Origin: CAWUEX02 sp038148375
GTDB lineage: Bacteria > Pseudomonadota > Alphaproteobacteria > Rhodospirillales > Rhodospirillaceae
Reading direction: 5' to 3'
Assembly: GCA_038148375.1 (NCBI GenBank)
Contig: JAYQVH010000001.1
Location: forward strand, 124,001-188,000
DNA: 64,000 nt
Below are positions 1 through 7,907 of this stretch, piece after piece. The notes under the pieces were generated by a model that was not told the DNA's origin, did no database searches, and saw only the letters and a list, made by a program, of their open reading frames with translations. The translations under genes and the position numbers were made by a program. Every line of letters starts with the position of its first letter. Position 1 is the first letter of the stretch.

Positions 1-45
1 GCCGACAGAAGACCGAAACAGAGGGGCAAGATCAAAGCTACGCAT
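1..45 (-). CDS. Small heat shock protein (Hsp20/IbpA-like), N-terminus only
   Basis: Only the first 15 codons lie in the window and they read MRSFDLAPLFRSSVG, which resembles the N-terminus of IbpA-type Hsp20 chaperones in proteobacteria. The ATG at 43-45 is preceded by an excellent ribosome binding site (AGGAGGA, 51-57). Hsp20 proteins are ATP-independent holdases that keep denatured proteins refoldable by DnaK/DnaJ. The call is supported by context: a perfect sigma-32-type promoter and a ROSE-like thermometer lie directly upstream, and the divergent neighbours cbpA-cbpM are also chaperone genes. The alpha-crystallin domain itself is outside the window. Confidence 0.7.
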   Translation of the reverse strand, partial: MRSFDLAPLFRSSVG

Positions 46-46
46 G

Positions 47-115
47 GATATCCTCCTAAAGCGATATCAAACGGCGTGCGTCTGCGGCCCCAAAACGCGC
101 CGCAGCAGCCACGCC
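47..115 (-). promoter_or_regulatory. ROSE-like RNA thermometer in the hsp20 5' leader
   Basis: In the minus-strand transcript the last hairpin (68 down to 47) pairs GAUAUC, a bulged G, then CU with AGGAUAUC, leaving a 5-nt loop. The 5' arm contains UCGCU, matching the ROSE consensus UYGCU, and it pairs with AGGA of the Shine-Dalgarno sequence with one bulged G, as in known ROSE elements. The start codon follows one base after the stem. Upstream, a second, more stable hairpin is seen: GGCGTG/CACGCC (110-115 with 73-78) enclosing CTGCGGC/GCCGCAG (99-105 with 82-88). ROSE elements melt at heat-shock temperature to expose the ribosome binding site of small heat shock genes. Confidence 0.7.
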
Positions 116-161
116 TGGTTAAGCCAAATAACGGACCCAAAAGCGGCATCCGTCAGTGCTG

Positions 162-189
162 AGATAAGGTGCGCTCGGCTGGGATCAAG
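162..189 (-). promoter_or_regulatory. Sigma-32 (RpoH) promoter for hsp20
   Basis: On the minus strand CTTG (189-186) is followed after exactly 17 nt by CTTATCT (168-162), a full match to the alphaproteobacterial heat-shock consensus CTTG-N17/18-CYTATNT. The predicted start site near 155 gives a leader of about 110 nt, enough to hold both hairpins of the thermometer. Confidence 0.7.
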
Positions 190-238
190 AGGTGGCGTAC
201 GAAAATTCTACGAAAAATAATCTATTTATTTCAATGTG

Positions 239-268
239 TTGTAAGTGCGCCGGCAAAAATTTTATGCT
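239..268 (+). promoter_or_regulatory. Possible sigma-70-like promoter for cbpA
   Basis: In the AT-rich stretch before cbpA, TTGTAA (239-244) and TATGCT (263-268) are separated by 18 nt. This is a moderate match to -35/-10 elements and the only candidate I see in the divergent region between hsp20 and cbpA; a good CTTG box for cbpA is absent. The rest of 190-363 shows nothing else recognisable. Confidence 0.25.
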
Positions 269-363
269 GACGGCTCCACCCCATAGCGCTGCGCCTTCGG
301 CCACCTTATATCTCGACAGACGCCGCAACTGAGCCGGCCGTCACGCATCATCGGAGCAAGCGC

Positions 364-1305
364 ATGGCACAGGAGTCCAACCTATATAAAGTTTTGGGTG
401 TCGCTCAGACGGCGAGCAAAGATGAGATCCGCGCGGCCTACCGAAAGCTGGCGAAGGACAACCATCCTGACCTCCATCCGGGCGACGCCAAAGCGGAAGA
501 GAAATTCAAGTCCGTATCTGGCGCATACGGGATTCTCGGCGACGACGAAAAACGCAAGCGCTACGACGCCGGCGAAATTGATGGATCAGGAGCGGAAGTC
601 CAGCAAGGCGGGTTCTATCGTCAACACGCGGATGCCGATTCAGGGCGCCAATACTATTCGTCCGCGGGGTTCGAGGACTTTGCGGATATCGGTGACGTCT
701 TTTCTGACATTTTCGGTCAGCGTGCCGGCCAAGGCAGCCATGGACGCACTGGCGGCTTTTCAATGAAGGGGGCCGACGTGCGTGTGTCGCTTACGATCGG
801 ATTCCTCGACGCCGTGCGCGGAAGCAAGACGCGCGTCACCCTACCGAACGGCCAGACCCTGAACATCACCATTCCCGCGGGCACCAACGACGGCGGCGTG
901 TTGCGGCTAAAGGGCAAAGGGCAACCGGGCATCGGATCGGGTGGACCGGGCGACCTCCTGATCGCGATCGAAGTTAAGCCGCATGCCACCTTCAGCCGCC
1001 GTGGCAATGACATCCTATCGACCGTACCGATTTCGCTGTCCGAAGCAGTGCTTGGCGGTTCGATCGACGTGCAAACCGTTTCCGGCTCTGTGAAGGTGAA
1101 AATACCCAAAGGAAGCTCGTCCGGCAAAACGCTGCGCCTGAAAGGCAAAGGCGTAAAGACCAAATCTGGCAACGGCGATCACCTTCTTACGATACAAGTC
1201 CAATTACCGCCGAAGATCGACGACGACCTGGCCCGATTCATTGAGAAGTGGAGCGAGTCACACCCTCACAGTCCACGCCGTGCGACGACGGAGGCGACGC
1301 CATGA
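364..1305 (+). CDS. cbpA: Curved DNA-binding protein CbpA, DnaJ-like co-chaperone
   Basis: This 313-residue protein has an N-terminal J domain (residues about 6-70) with the HPD motif at 34-36 that stimulates DnaK ATPase. A glycine-rich linker and a C-terminal DnaJ substrate-binding domain (about 135-295) follow. The cysteine-rich zinc finger of DnaJ is absent, which makes it a CbpA/type II J-protein. CbpA acts as a DnaK co-chaperone and as a nucleoid-associated protein in stationary phase. The gene overlaps cbpM by the four bases ATGA, so the two are translationally coupled. It lies divergent from an hsp20 gene, a sensible stress-gene neighbourhood. Confidence 0.93.
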   Translation: MAQESNLYKVLGVAQTASKDEIRAAYRKLAKDNHPDLHPGDAKAEEKFKSVSGAYGILGDDEKRKRYDAGEIDGSGAEVQQGGFYRQHADADSGRQYYSSAGFEDFADIGDVFSDIFGQRAGQGSHGRTGGFSMKGADVRVSLTIGFLDAVRGSKTRVTLPNGQTLNITIPAGTNDGGVLRLKGKGQPGIGSGGPGDLLIAIEVKPHATFSRRGNDILSTVPISLSEAVLGGSIDVQTVSGSVKVKIPKGSSSGKTLRLKGKGVKTKSGNGDHLLTIQVQLPPKIDDDLARFIEKWSESHPHSPRRATTEATP

Positions 1306-1640
1306 CCTACACAAAATCGGACTTGGTTGAGCTGTGTGAACACCTCACCCGGCGGCGGCTTGACCGCTGGATCGCAGCCGGCTGGATCAGTGCGGCACCG
1401 CAAGGCCGCCGCAAACCCTACACCGAACTGGACCGCGCCCGGCTGGATCTGATTTGCCATTTGATCGACGACCTCGAGATCGCCGAAGACTCGATGAGCG
1501 TTGTCTTGTCCTTGATGGATCAGGTCTACTCGCTCCGCAGCCAACTGCGCGGACTGGCCGAAGCGGTGGCGAACCAGCCACCTGAGGTACGCGCCGAAAT
1601 CTACCGCGCGCGCACGTCCCGCTCCGGCAGGGCCGGTTAG
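1302..1640 (+). CDS. cbpM: Chaperone modulator CbpM
   Basis: A 112-residue protein with a MerR-like helix-turn-helix at the N-terminus, typical of CbpM, the specific inhibitor that binds the J domain of CbpA and blocks both its co-chaperone and DNA-binding activities. I chose the ATG at 1302 because it overlaps the cbpA stop codon (ATGA); a longer reading frame from 1248 would start inside cbpA. Its stop overlaps by four bases the stop of the convergent Ada-like gene. Confidence 0.88.
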   Translation: MTYTKSDLVELCEHLTRRRLDRWIAAGWISAAPQGRRKPYTELDRARLDLICHLIDDLEIAEDSMSVVLSLMDQVYSLRSQLRGLAEAVANQPPEVRAEIYRARTSRSGRAG

Positions 1641-2491
1641 GCGGCGCTGGCTTCCTTCGCGAGCATCGCCCAACGACGCGGCGCGCCCCAGCGGTACCGC
1701 TTGAACAGTCCCGTCGATCTCAGTACGCGGTGACACGGAATGACATATCCGATGTGATTAGCAGCCACCGCGGTGCCAACGGCCCGGGACGCACGTCTTG
1801 AGCAGACAGCTTCAGCGACCTGCCCGTAACTCGCAATCGTCCCGGCCGGAATGCGGAGCAGGGCTGTCCACACTTGAGTCTGCCAAGGGGTCCCCTTCAG
1901 CAACAGCGAGACCGGGGCTGCTTCTGAAAACACCTGACCGGCAGCGGTGCGCGCGGCAGCAGAGTCGTCTACAAACCGGCTGAGGGGCCAGCGGTCTCTC
2001 GCCGACCGCATGAGATCACTCAGATCATCATCTATGAAGTCGAGACCGCACAAGCCGCGCGCCGAAACCAAGAACAAGGCGTCTCCGTACGGTGTCGGAG
2101 CAACACCATAGCGGATTTCCAGATCACTGCCTTGCGCCTTGTATTCACCGGGGGTTATTGCCTCGACGGACACCATCATGTCGTGCAGTCGAGAAGGACC
2201 GGACAGACCTGACGCCAAGGCAGCCTCAAGCACGCTGGCAGACTCCTCGAGCCGCGCCTTGGCGTGCTCGACCGTAACATAAGACAAAAACCGCTTGGGA
2301 CTCACACCAGCCCAGCGCGTGAACAGTCTCTGAAAATGAAACGAGCTTAGGCCAACCCTCGCGGCGATCGCATCGAGACTCGGCTGGTCCTCATGGCGTT
2401 CCAGCACATACGCGATGGCGTCACGAACGCGTGTGTAATCTCGTGCCGCGTCTGTAATTGAGGATGGCGAAGAGACTGAGTCCTTTGGCAT
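1637..2491 (-). CDS. Ada-like AraC/methylated-DNA--protein-cysteine methyltransferase, lacking the N-terminal Ada domain
   Basis: The 284-residue protein has an AraC-type helix-turn-helix at about residues 15-110, followed by an O6-alkylguanine-DNA alkyltransferase domain with active-site PCHRV at 252-256 (Cys253 is the methyl acceptor). It repairs O6-methylguanine by suicidal transfer and may regulate transcription. E. coli Ada is about 354 residues and begins with a zinc-binding domain that senses methylphosphotriesters; that domain is missing here, so an Ada-type methylation switch is unlikely. The usual GGYRWG segment after the active site reads FKRYRWG. No clear Shine-Dalgarno precedes the chosen ATG. 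Confidence 0.9.
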   Translation of the reverse strand: MPKDSVSSPSSITDAARDYTRVRDAIAYVLERHEDQPSLDAIAARVGLSSFHFQRLFTRWAGVSPKRFLSYVTVEHAKARLEESASVLEAALASGLSGPSRLHDMMVSVEAITPGEYKAQGSDLEIRYGVAPTPYGDALFLVSARGLCGLDFIDDDLSDLMRSARDRWPLSRFVDDSAAARTAAGQVFSEAAPVSLLLKGTPWQTQVWTALLRIPAGTIASYGQVAEAVCSRRASRAVGTAVAANHIGYVIPCHRVLRSTGLFKRYRWGAPRRWAMLAKEASAA

Positions 2492-2553
2492 GGGCGAAAC
2501 TTTACGCCCGCCCAGGAGCCGGAGCGACCCGTTTCTTGCTATCCGTCGGAGCC

Positions 2554-3540
2554 TTAGACGCCGTCCTTGAACGGTTGCGGCTCCATTTCACGCTCGTAAA
2601 CTTCATAGCTGGAGACATTCGGCTCCTGCCATTCCGTCGGCGCCGTGAGGTAATCCGGGTATTTCGCTTGTGTGTACTCGAGGATGTGCGGTGGCAATCC
2701 TTCGACTCCCTCCGGCATGCGCCGGGTGACCGTCTTATAGAATAAGTGGCCCGGCATTTGGGCCATCAACATCCACGGCAGCCACGGCGAAATGCGCTGC
2801 CAGGACCCCGTTGTCTTGACGCTGGTCAAGTTGGGATCCATGAGTTCGGAGAGGCGGGTGTGGACCTGAATGGCTTCGAGAACCTGTGTCACCTCACCAT
2901 GGGATTCCCGCGGCCACTCGTCCGGCTGAAGCACGGCCCTGTGTGTGGTGTTGACACCGAAATCAACAACCGCGTGATCACCCATAACAAGCCATGGAAA
3001 GATGAACGGGTACGTCACCTTGGTCGGACCGACACCGAAGGAATAGGTCGGCGCCCAGGTGGAATTGACGACATCGTTGTGGACGTGGACGACCTTGACC
3101 GTCTCGTCAAGGAACGGATTGTGCCACTCATCCATCACTTCGCCGGTCTTGAGATCCGTGTAATAGGAAACTTCCTTGTGCAGCTTTCGCCAAGCGTAAT
3201 CACCGATCTGGAAGGTTCGGGTCATTCCGAAGCCTTCATACCCAAACAACGGCTCAAGGCGCTTGTCGCCCCCGACATATGCAAGGACATTCCCCTTGAA
3301 GTACCCGCACGTTTCAATGCCGTCGCGCGTATCCGACATCAACTTACAAAAAGCCAGCGTGTTGTGTTCGGCTTTGTTGGGATCGAAGGATCCACCGAAA
3401 TCAAGCTCGGTGGCATAGCCGTTCGATTCGGCATGTGCGGCTGTAGACGCAACACCGCCTGCGGCTGCGGCAAGACCAAGACCGGCGCCGAGAGCCTGGC
3501 GGCGATTGAGAAGAAAACGGTCGACGGCTGAGGCGAGCAT
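2554..3540 (-). CDS. DUF1838 family protein, Tat-exported
   Basis: A 328-residue protein with a twin-arginine signal (NRRQALGAG, Arg13-Arg14) followed by a hydrophobic alanine/glycine stretch and a likely cleavage after AHA (35-37). The body resembles DUF1838, with the characteristic segment around TGEVMDEWHNPF and VVHVHNDVVN in the middle. The family has no established activity. Export through Tat suggests it folds or binds a cofactor in the cytoplasm. The start has a good ribosome binding site (AAGGAT, 7 nt upstream). It stands alone between divergent and convergent neighbours. Confidence 0.75.
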   Translation of the reverse strand: MLASAVDRFLLNRRQALGAGLGLAAAAGGVASTAAHAESNGYATELDFGGSFDPNKAEHNTLAFCKLMSDTRDGIETCGYFKGNVLAYVGGDKRLEPLFGYEGFGMTRTFQIGDYAWRKLHKEVSYYTDLKTGEVMDEWHNPFLDETVKVVHVHNDVVNSTWAPTYSFGVGPTKVTYPFIFPWLVMGDHAVVDFGVNTTHRAVLQPDEWPRESHGEVTQVLEAIQVHTRLSELMDPNLTSVKTTGSWQRISPWLPWMLMAQMPGHLFYKTVTRRMPEGVEGLPPHILEYTQAKYPDYLTAPTEWQEPNVSSYEVYEREMEPQPFKDGV

Positions 3541-3692
3541 GGTGGGATCCTTAATCCGAGAAAAATAACAAGCGCAACAATGGCCGGTCGCTGGCGGAAA
3601 ATGCTATCACGGCGCTTCCCAGCAACCGATGGTCGGACATCAGGCCTTCACCTTGGAATCGCGCCCCAGCCCATTAAGAAATTGACTGCATC

Positions 3693-4214
3693 ATGCTGAC
3701 CATACGACCCGCCGAAGCCCAAGACGCCGCCGGCATCGCCAATGTTCACGTCAAAACCTGGCGAGCGACGTACACGGGCTTGCTGCCAGCATCGTACCTC
3801 AAAACGCTGACTCTCGAGAGCCGATCTATCACCTGGGCACGCATGCTGAAGAATCAGGATCCGGACCTCGTAATTCTTGTGAGTGAAAACGACGATGGAG
3901 ATATCGTCGGCTTCGGTAGCGGCGGTTCCATTCGCAGTGTCGTCCCGGGCCATGCGCAGGAGATTTCTGCCCTATACGTGCTCCCCGGCTATCAACGGGC
4001 CGGCCATGGGCGACGCCTGTTCATGGCCACGGCCAATCGCTTGGCACAGCGCGATGGTGAGGGTTTGGCCGTGTGGGTTCTAGAGGGCAATCCGTCGGCT
4101 GAATTCTATAAGAAACTCGGGGGCGAGGTCGTATCTTGCCGGACGATCAGAATCGCCGGTACCGACATTGAAGAAATCGCATTCGGCTGGCCGGAAATTC
4201 CGTCTTACGGTTAA
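3693..4214 (+). CDS. GNAT family N-acetyltransferase
   Basis: The 173-residue sequence is a single GNAT fold. The acetyl-CoA pyrophosphate-binding loop is visible as QRAGHGRRLF near residue 110, followed by the usual C-terminal segment with an asparagine and tyrosine (EGNPSAEFYKKLGG). The acceptor substrate cannot be told from sequence; similar stand-alone GNATs modify amines, amino acids or protein N-termini. Its 3' end overlaps the convergent PhyH gene by four bases. Confidence 0.88.
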   Translation: MLTIRPAEAQDAAGIANVHVKTWRATYTGLLPASYLKTLTLESRSITWARMLKNQDPDLVILVSENDDGDIVGFGSGGSIRSVVPGHAQEISALYVLPGYQRAGHGRRLFMATANRLAQRDGEGLAVWVLEGNPSAEFYKKLGGEVVSCRTIRIAGTDIEEIAFGWPEIPSYG

Positions 4215-5047
4215 CGCGCGATCCGAAGACCGGGCATCGCCGCCGGCCGGGGCCATAACACCGGAAAGAGATCGCAGGGCATCTTATCACCCGCCTTCAA
4301 CCCGGGATCGACGATCGGCCGCGATCCTTTCTTGCGAACAACGTAATAGGCATCATCGCCCGTGAAGCGAAAGGCGACCGCGCGGCGGCGGCGCCGTGTC
4401 GTATTGCCCGGTGCGGCGTGCAACGTGCGCAGGTGATTGACGATGATGTCACCCGGATCGGTCTCGTAGGAAACGATGTCGTAGTCCTCGAGGTGCGCGT
4501 CGATATCCGGCAGTGGCTCGTAGTCGTCGGTTTCGTAGGTGATGTTGGGATCGAATCCGGTGGCCTGATAAAGCGTTCCGGACCGGTGCGAACCTCTGAT
4601 CCATTCCACAGCGCCGGAGTCATGGGTTACGGGATCGACGGCGACCCAAATGGAAATCAGCTGTTCGCCGTCGGCGTACATATATGTTTGATCTTGGTGC
4701 CAAGGGCTGCGTGCTGGTGTGTGAGGCTCCTTGACGAACATTTGGTCGAGCATATGCACGGCTGTTTGCGAGTGCATGAATGCAGCGGCTACCTCCGCGA
4801 GCGGGCTGCGCAACAGGAAGTCGCGTATAGCTTCTTCGAAGGTCCACATAAATACGTCGCCGGCAAAGCGTCCGGACGAACCATCCGAGTTAAAATTACG
4901 GCCCTTTGGGCCAGGCCGCTCCAGGCAGGCGTCTATTCCCTCTGCCAAGCGGCTTACTAGGTCAGCGCTTAAGACCTGCCTTAAGCAGATCACGCCATCG
5001 CGGGCAAATGCAGCCTTATCGTCGTCGCCAAGTGCGAGCGATGCCAT
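4211..5047 (-). CDS. Phytanoyl-CoA dioxygenase (PhyH) family protein
   Basis: A 278-residue Fe(II)/2-oxoglutarate-dependent oxygenase of the PhyH family. The metal-binding facial triad is visible as H117-x-D119 (PWHQDQ) and distal H210 (RTLHAAPGN). An arginine cluster about ten residues later is suited to bind 2-oxoglutarate. Bacterial PhyH proteins hydroxylate varied small molecules or lipids and the substrate is unknown here. It follows the cyclic-nucleotide-binding gene with a 5-nt gap and a good ribosome binding site (AAGG), so both are probably co-transcribed. Confidence 0.88.
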   Translation of the reverse strand: MASLALGDDDKAAFARDGVICLRQVLSADLVSRLAEGIDACLERPGPKGRNFNSDGSSGRFAGDVFMWTFEEAIRDFLLRSPLAEVAAAFMHSQTAVHMLDQMFVKEPHTPARSPWHQDQTYMYADGEQLISIWVAVDPVTHDSGAVEWIRGSHRSGTLYQATGFDPNITYETDDYEPLPDIDAHLEDYDIVSYETDPGDIIVNHLRTLHAAPGNTTRRRRRAVAFRFTGDDAYYVVRKKGSRPIVDPGLKAGDKMPCDLFPVLWPRPAAMPGLRIAR

Positions 5048-5052
5048 CGACC

Positions 5053-5649
5053 TTAGTCTCTTGTCGGCGGTGTCGGCGGCGGCAGTACGTCACTACGCCG
5101 ATCCTTCGCTCCGTGTTTCTCGGCCATGTCATGTAGTTGACCGACGAATTCGTTGAGCTTCGCCACGCGCACGTTCACATCGGGATTATTATCCATGGCC
5201 TCGGAGTCACGAAGAAACTTGGTCATCGCATCGCATTGGCGCTGCAACGTACTAACGGAATCGAGCAAGGATCGGGCCTTCGGCGTGTAGCTGTCGTGGA
5301 CGCTGCGCAAGTTGCCGAGGAGCATCGTGATTAGTGCTTTGACGAATGGATCCGTCTTTTTCATTTTGTCGGACAGAAGTTCGACCGAGATCATCGTCAG
5401 CGTCGTATCTTCGAGGGTAAACGCGGTGGCCATACGCGGGCTGCCGTCGATCACCGCCATTTCGCCGAACAGTTCACCCTTGCGCAACGTGGCCAGCGGT
5501 ACCTTACGGTCTTCCACTTCCCGATAGATGCCAACCGCACCCGAATTAACGATGTAGGCCGCATTGCCGACCTCTCCCTGACGGAACAGGGTTGTCCCCT
5601 TCGGATATTTGACAATTTCTATGGACTGATCCTCGAGACCTTTAGCCAT
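5053..5649 (-). CDS. Cyclic nucleotide-binding domain protein
   Basis: The 198-residue protein carries an N-terminal CRP-type cNMP-binding beta-roll (about residues 10-125) with the phosphate-binding-like segment GELFGEMAVIDGSPRMAT. No helix-turn-helix follows; the remainder is helical and polar and ends in a proline-rich tail. It is therefore more likely a signalling or adaptor protein than a DNA-binding regulator. It is the first gene of a two-gene minus-strand unit with the PhyH dioxygenase. Confidence 0.85.
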   Translation of the reverse strand: MAKGLEDQSIEIVKYPKGTTLFRQGEVGNAAYIVNSGAVGIYREVEDRKVPLATLRKGELFGEMAVIDGSPRMATAFTLEDTTLTMISVELLSDKMKKTDPFVKALITMLLGNLRSVHDSYTPKARSLLDSVSTLQRQCDAMTKFLRDSEAMDNNPDVNVRVAKLNEFVGQLHDMAEKHGAKDRRSDVLPPPTPPTRD

Positions 5650-5811
5650 GATGCCTCAATCAATAGTCCGGTGTTATACCGGCGCTTGGCTTGCGGTGTC
5701 ATTGTAGACGGGGTACAGGGCGGCGACAAAGTGTAATACTCTGGAATGACAGCATTTTACTTGGCCCATGTGGTTTGGGCTCCAACATAGTTTTGGTGGG
5801 GGTAGACGCTT

Positions 5812-6375
5812 TTGACGGCCTTGGTGCGCTTCATTGAAATTGTCGACTGGCTGAATGAATGGATCGGTCGGTTCATGGCCTGGCTGACTCTAGGCTGTGT
5901 GATGACGTGTTTCCTGGTTGTTGTCCTGCGTTATGGGTTCTCAATAGGTTTTCCCTGGATGCAGGAGCTTTACGTCTGGCAGCACGCGGCTGTTTTCATG
6001 ATCGGTGCGGGATACACGTTGCTCCACGGGGGGCACGTCAGCGTCGACATTGCGTATTCGAGATTCAAGGCCAAAACAAAAGCCTGGGTTGATATCGCCG
6101 GAACACTCCTGTTCCTGTTGCCCTGGATGGCCATTCTGGCCTGGACATCCAGCCAGTTCGTTCTCTCCTCCTGGTCCATCCGGGAACCGTCGTCGCAGGC
6201 CGACGGCATGCCGGCTCTATACCTGTTAAAAACCGTCATTTGGGTTTTCTGCGCTGTCGTGACGCTGCAGGGCCTATCCCTGGTCGCCAGACGCGTATTG
6301 TTCCTCTCCGGGCAAGAGGAATACTCGCCGGGCGAGCCGGGTCAGCCTCATCACACGCCAGAGGAGTCGGTGTGA
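5812..6375 (+). CDS. dctQ: TRAP transporter small permease (DctQ)
   Basis: A 187-residue protein with four predicted membrane helices and the typical DctQ pattern, including WMQELYVWQHAAVFMIGAGY around residues 45-70. It partners DctM and a periplasmic binding protein in a sodium-coupled TRAP transporter. The start codon is TTG at 5812, preceded by a G-rich ribosome binding site (GGTGGGGG). The stop codon overlaps the dctM start by one base (TGATG), implying translational coupling. Confidence 0.9.
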   Translation: MTALVRFIEIVDWLNEWIGRFMAWLTLGCVMTCFLVVVLRYGFSIGFPWMQELYVWQHAAVFMIGAGYTLLHGGHVSVDIAYSRFKAKTKAWVDIAGTLLFLLPWMAILAWTSSQFVLSSWSIREPSSQADGMPALYLLKTVIWVFCAVVTLQGLSLVARRVLFLSGQEEYSPGEPGQPHHTPEESV

Positions 6376-7901
6376 TGGGGGAAGTGCTCGCCGCTCTGAT
6401 GTTCTTAGCGACCATCCTTATCGTACTTGCCGGATTTCCAGTCGCCTTCACTCTGGCCGGTACGGCTCTTGGGTTCGCCGCGGTTGGAATCTCTCTCGGC
6501 ATTTTCGATCCCAGCCTGCTTAGCGCGCTCAGCAGCCGCTACTTCGGGACGATGACCAACGAGGTCTTGGTCGCCGTTCCGTTATTCGTCTTCATGGGCG
6601 TCATGCTCGAGCGATCGAAGATCGCCGAGGAGCTTTTGACGACCATGGGCGAACTATTCGGTACGCTGCGCGGCGGTTTGGGAATGTCGGTGATCCTGGT
6701 GGGCGCGCTTCTGGCCGCTTCGACCGGCATCGTCGGCGCGACGGTCGTCACCATGGGACTGTTGAGCCTGCCCGTGATGACCCGGGCCGGATACGATCCC
6801 AAGCTGGCCTCTGGCGCGATCTGCGCATCGGGCACCTTGGGTCAAATCATTCCGCCATCGACCGTGCTCATATTCATGGGCGATATTCTGCAGGGCGCTA
6901 ACCAGCAAGCACAGCTGGAGATGGGTAATTTTTCGCCCGCCCCCCTCTCTGTCGGCCAGCTGTTTGCCGGCGCCATGCTGCCGGGCTTAATCCTCGTAGT
7001 GCTGTATATGTGCTGGATCGCGTTCCGCGCCATCACCGCGCCTGAGTCCTGCCCGGCGCTGGAGCAAACGCCCGAACAGCGCCGCGGTCTCTTCGGGCGC
7101 GTGCTGCGCGCCCTCCTGCCGCCTCTCATACTGATCTTCGCCGTGTTGGGATCGATTCTCGGCGGTATCGCGACACCGACTGAGTCCGCTTCGGTTGGTG
7201 CTGTTGGGGCGATGGTTCTAGCCGCATTCAAGCGCAGTCTTTCGATGGACGTCCTGACCGCGGTGATGCGCTCGACACTAACCATCAGCTCCATGGTGTT
7301 TGTAATTCTGCTTGGGGCGTCCGTTTTCAGCCTCGTATTCCGGGGCCTGGGTGGCGAGGATGTCGTTTACGACTTGCTCGCCTCCATGCCCGGTGGAGCT
7401 GCCGGCGCCGTGTTCATCGTCATGGTGGTGATCTTCGTGCTGGGTTTCTTCCTCGACACGTTTGAGATCATCTTCATTACGGTTCCGATCGCGGCACCCG
7501 TTCTAATTCGTCTCGGTGTCGATCCGATCTGGCTGGGTGTTGTGATCGGCATGAATTTACAAACAAGCTTTTTGACGCCACCGTTCGGTTTCGCACTGTT
7601 CTACTTGCGCGGTGTTGCCGACGCCGCCATTCGGACGCTCGATATTTACCGAGGTGCCATTCCATTTGTCGGGCTGCAGATCGTAGGCATTGCTTTGCTG
7701 TGGACCGTTCCGGGCCTAGCAACCTGGCTGCCCGACCGCTTGTTCAATCAGCCCGTGGAAATTGACGCCAGTATTCAGAGCATCCCGGCAAGGGCTCCGG
7801 GGGAACGTGGGGATATCGATCAGTTTGAAGGACTGTTGGTAGATCCCGCAGACCAGCCTCCGCCCGAATTGGATCGGTTCGATAACCTGATCCCGGACTA
7901 G
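6375..7901 (+). CDS. dctM: TRAP transporter large permease (DctM)
   Basis: The 508-residue protein has about twelve hydrophobic segments and the DctM signature regions, for example the SGTLGQIIPPSTVLIFMGD loop. It is the ion-coupled transport subunit. I start it at the ATG overlapping the dctQ stop; a longer frame back to 6240 would run inside dctQ. The gene ends 6 bp from the convergent dctP, with no terminator between them, so the two transcripts probably overlap. Confidence 0.93.
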   Translation: MGEVLAALMFLATILIVLAGFPVAFTLAGTALGFAAVGISLGIFDPSLLSALSSRYFGTMTNEVLVAVPLFVFMGVMLERSKIAEELLTTMGELFGTLRGGLGMSVILVGALLAASTGIVGATVVTMGLLSLPVMTRAGYDPKLASGAICASGTLGQIIPPSTVLIFMGDILQGANQQAQLEMGNFSPAPLSVGQLFAGAMLPGLILVVLYMCWIAFRAITAPESCPALEQTPEQRRGLFGRVLRALLPPLILIFAVLGSILGGIATPTESASVGAVGAMVLAAFKRSLSMDVLTAVMRSTLTISSMVFVILLGASVFSLVFRGLGGEDVVYDLLASMPGGAAGAVFIVMVVIFVLGFFLDTFEIIFITVPIAAPVLIRLGVDPIWLGVVIGMNLQTSFLTPPFGFALFYLRGVADAAIRTLDIYRGAIPFVGLQIVGIALLWTVPGLATWLPDRLFNQPVEIDASIQSIPARAPGERGDIDQFEGLLVDPADQPPPELDRFDNLIPD

Positions 7902-7907
7902 ACGAAC

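Noticed and set aside
2746..3531. Long plus-strand reading frame
   Set aside because: Fully antisense to the DUF1838 gene and without protein-family features.
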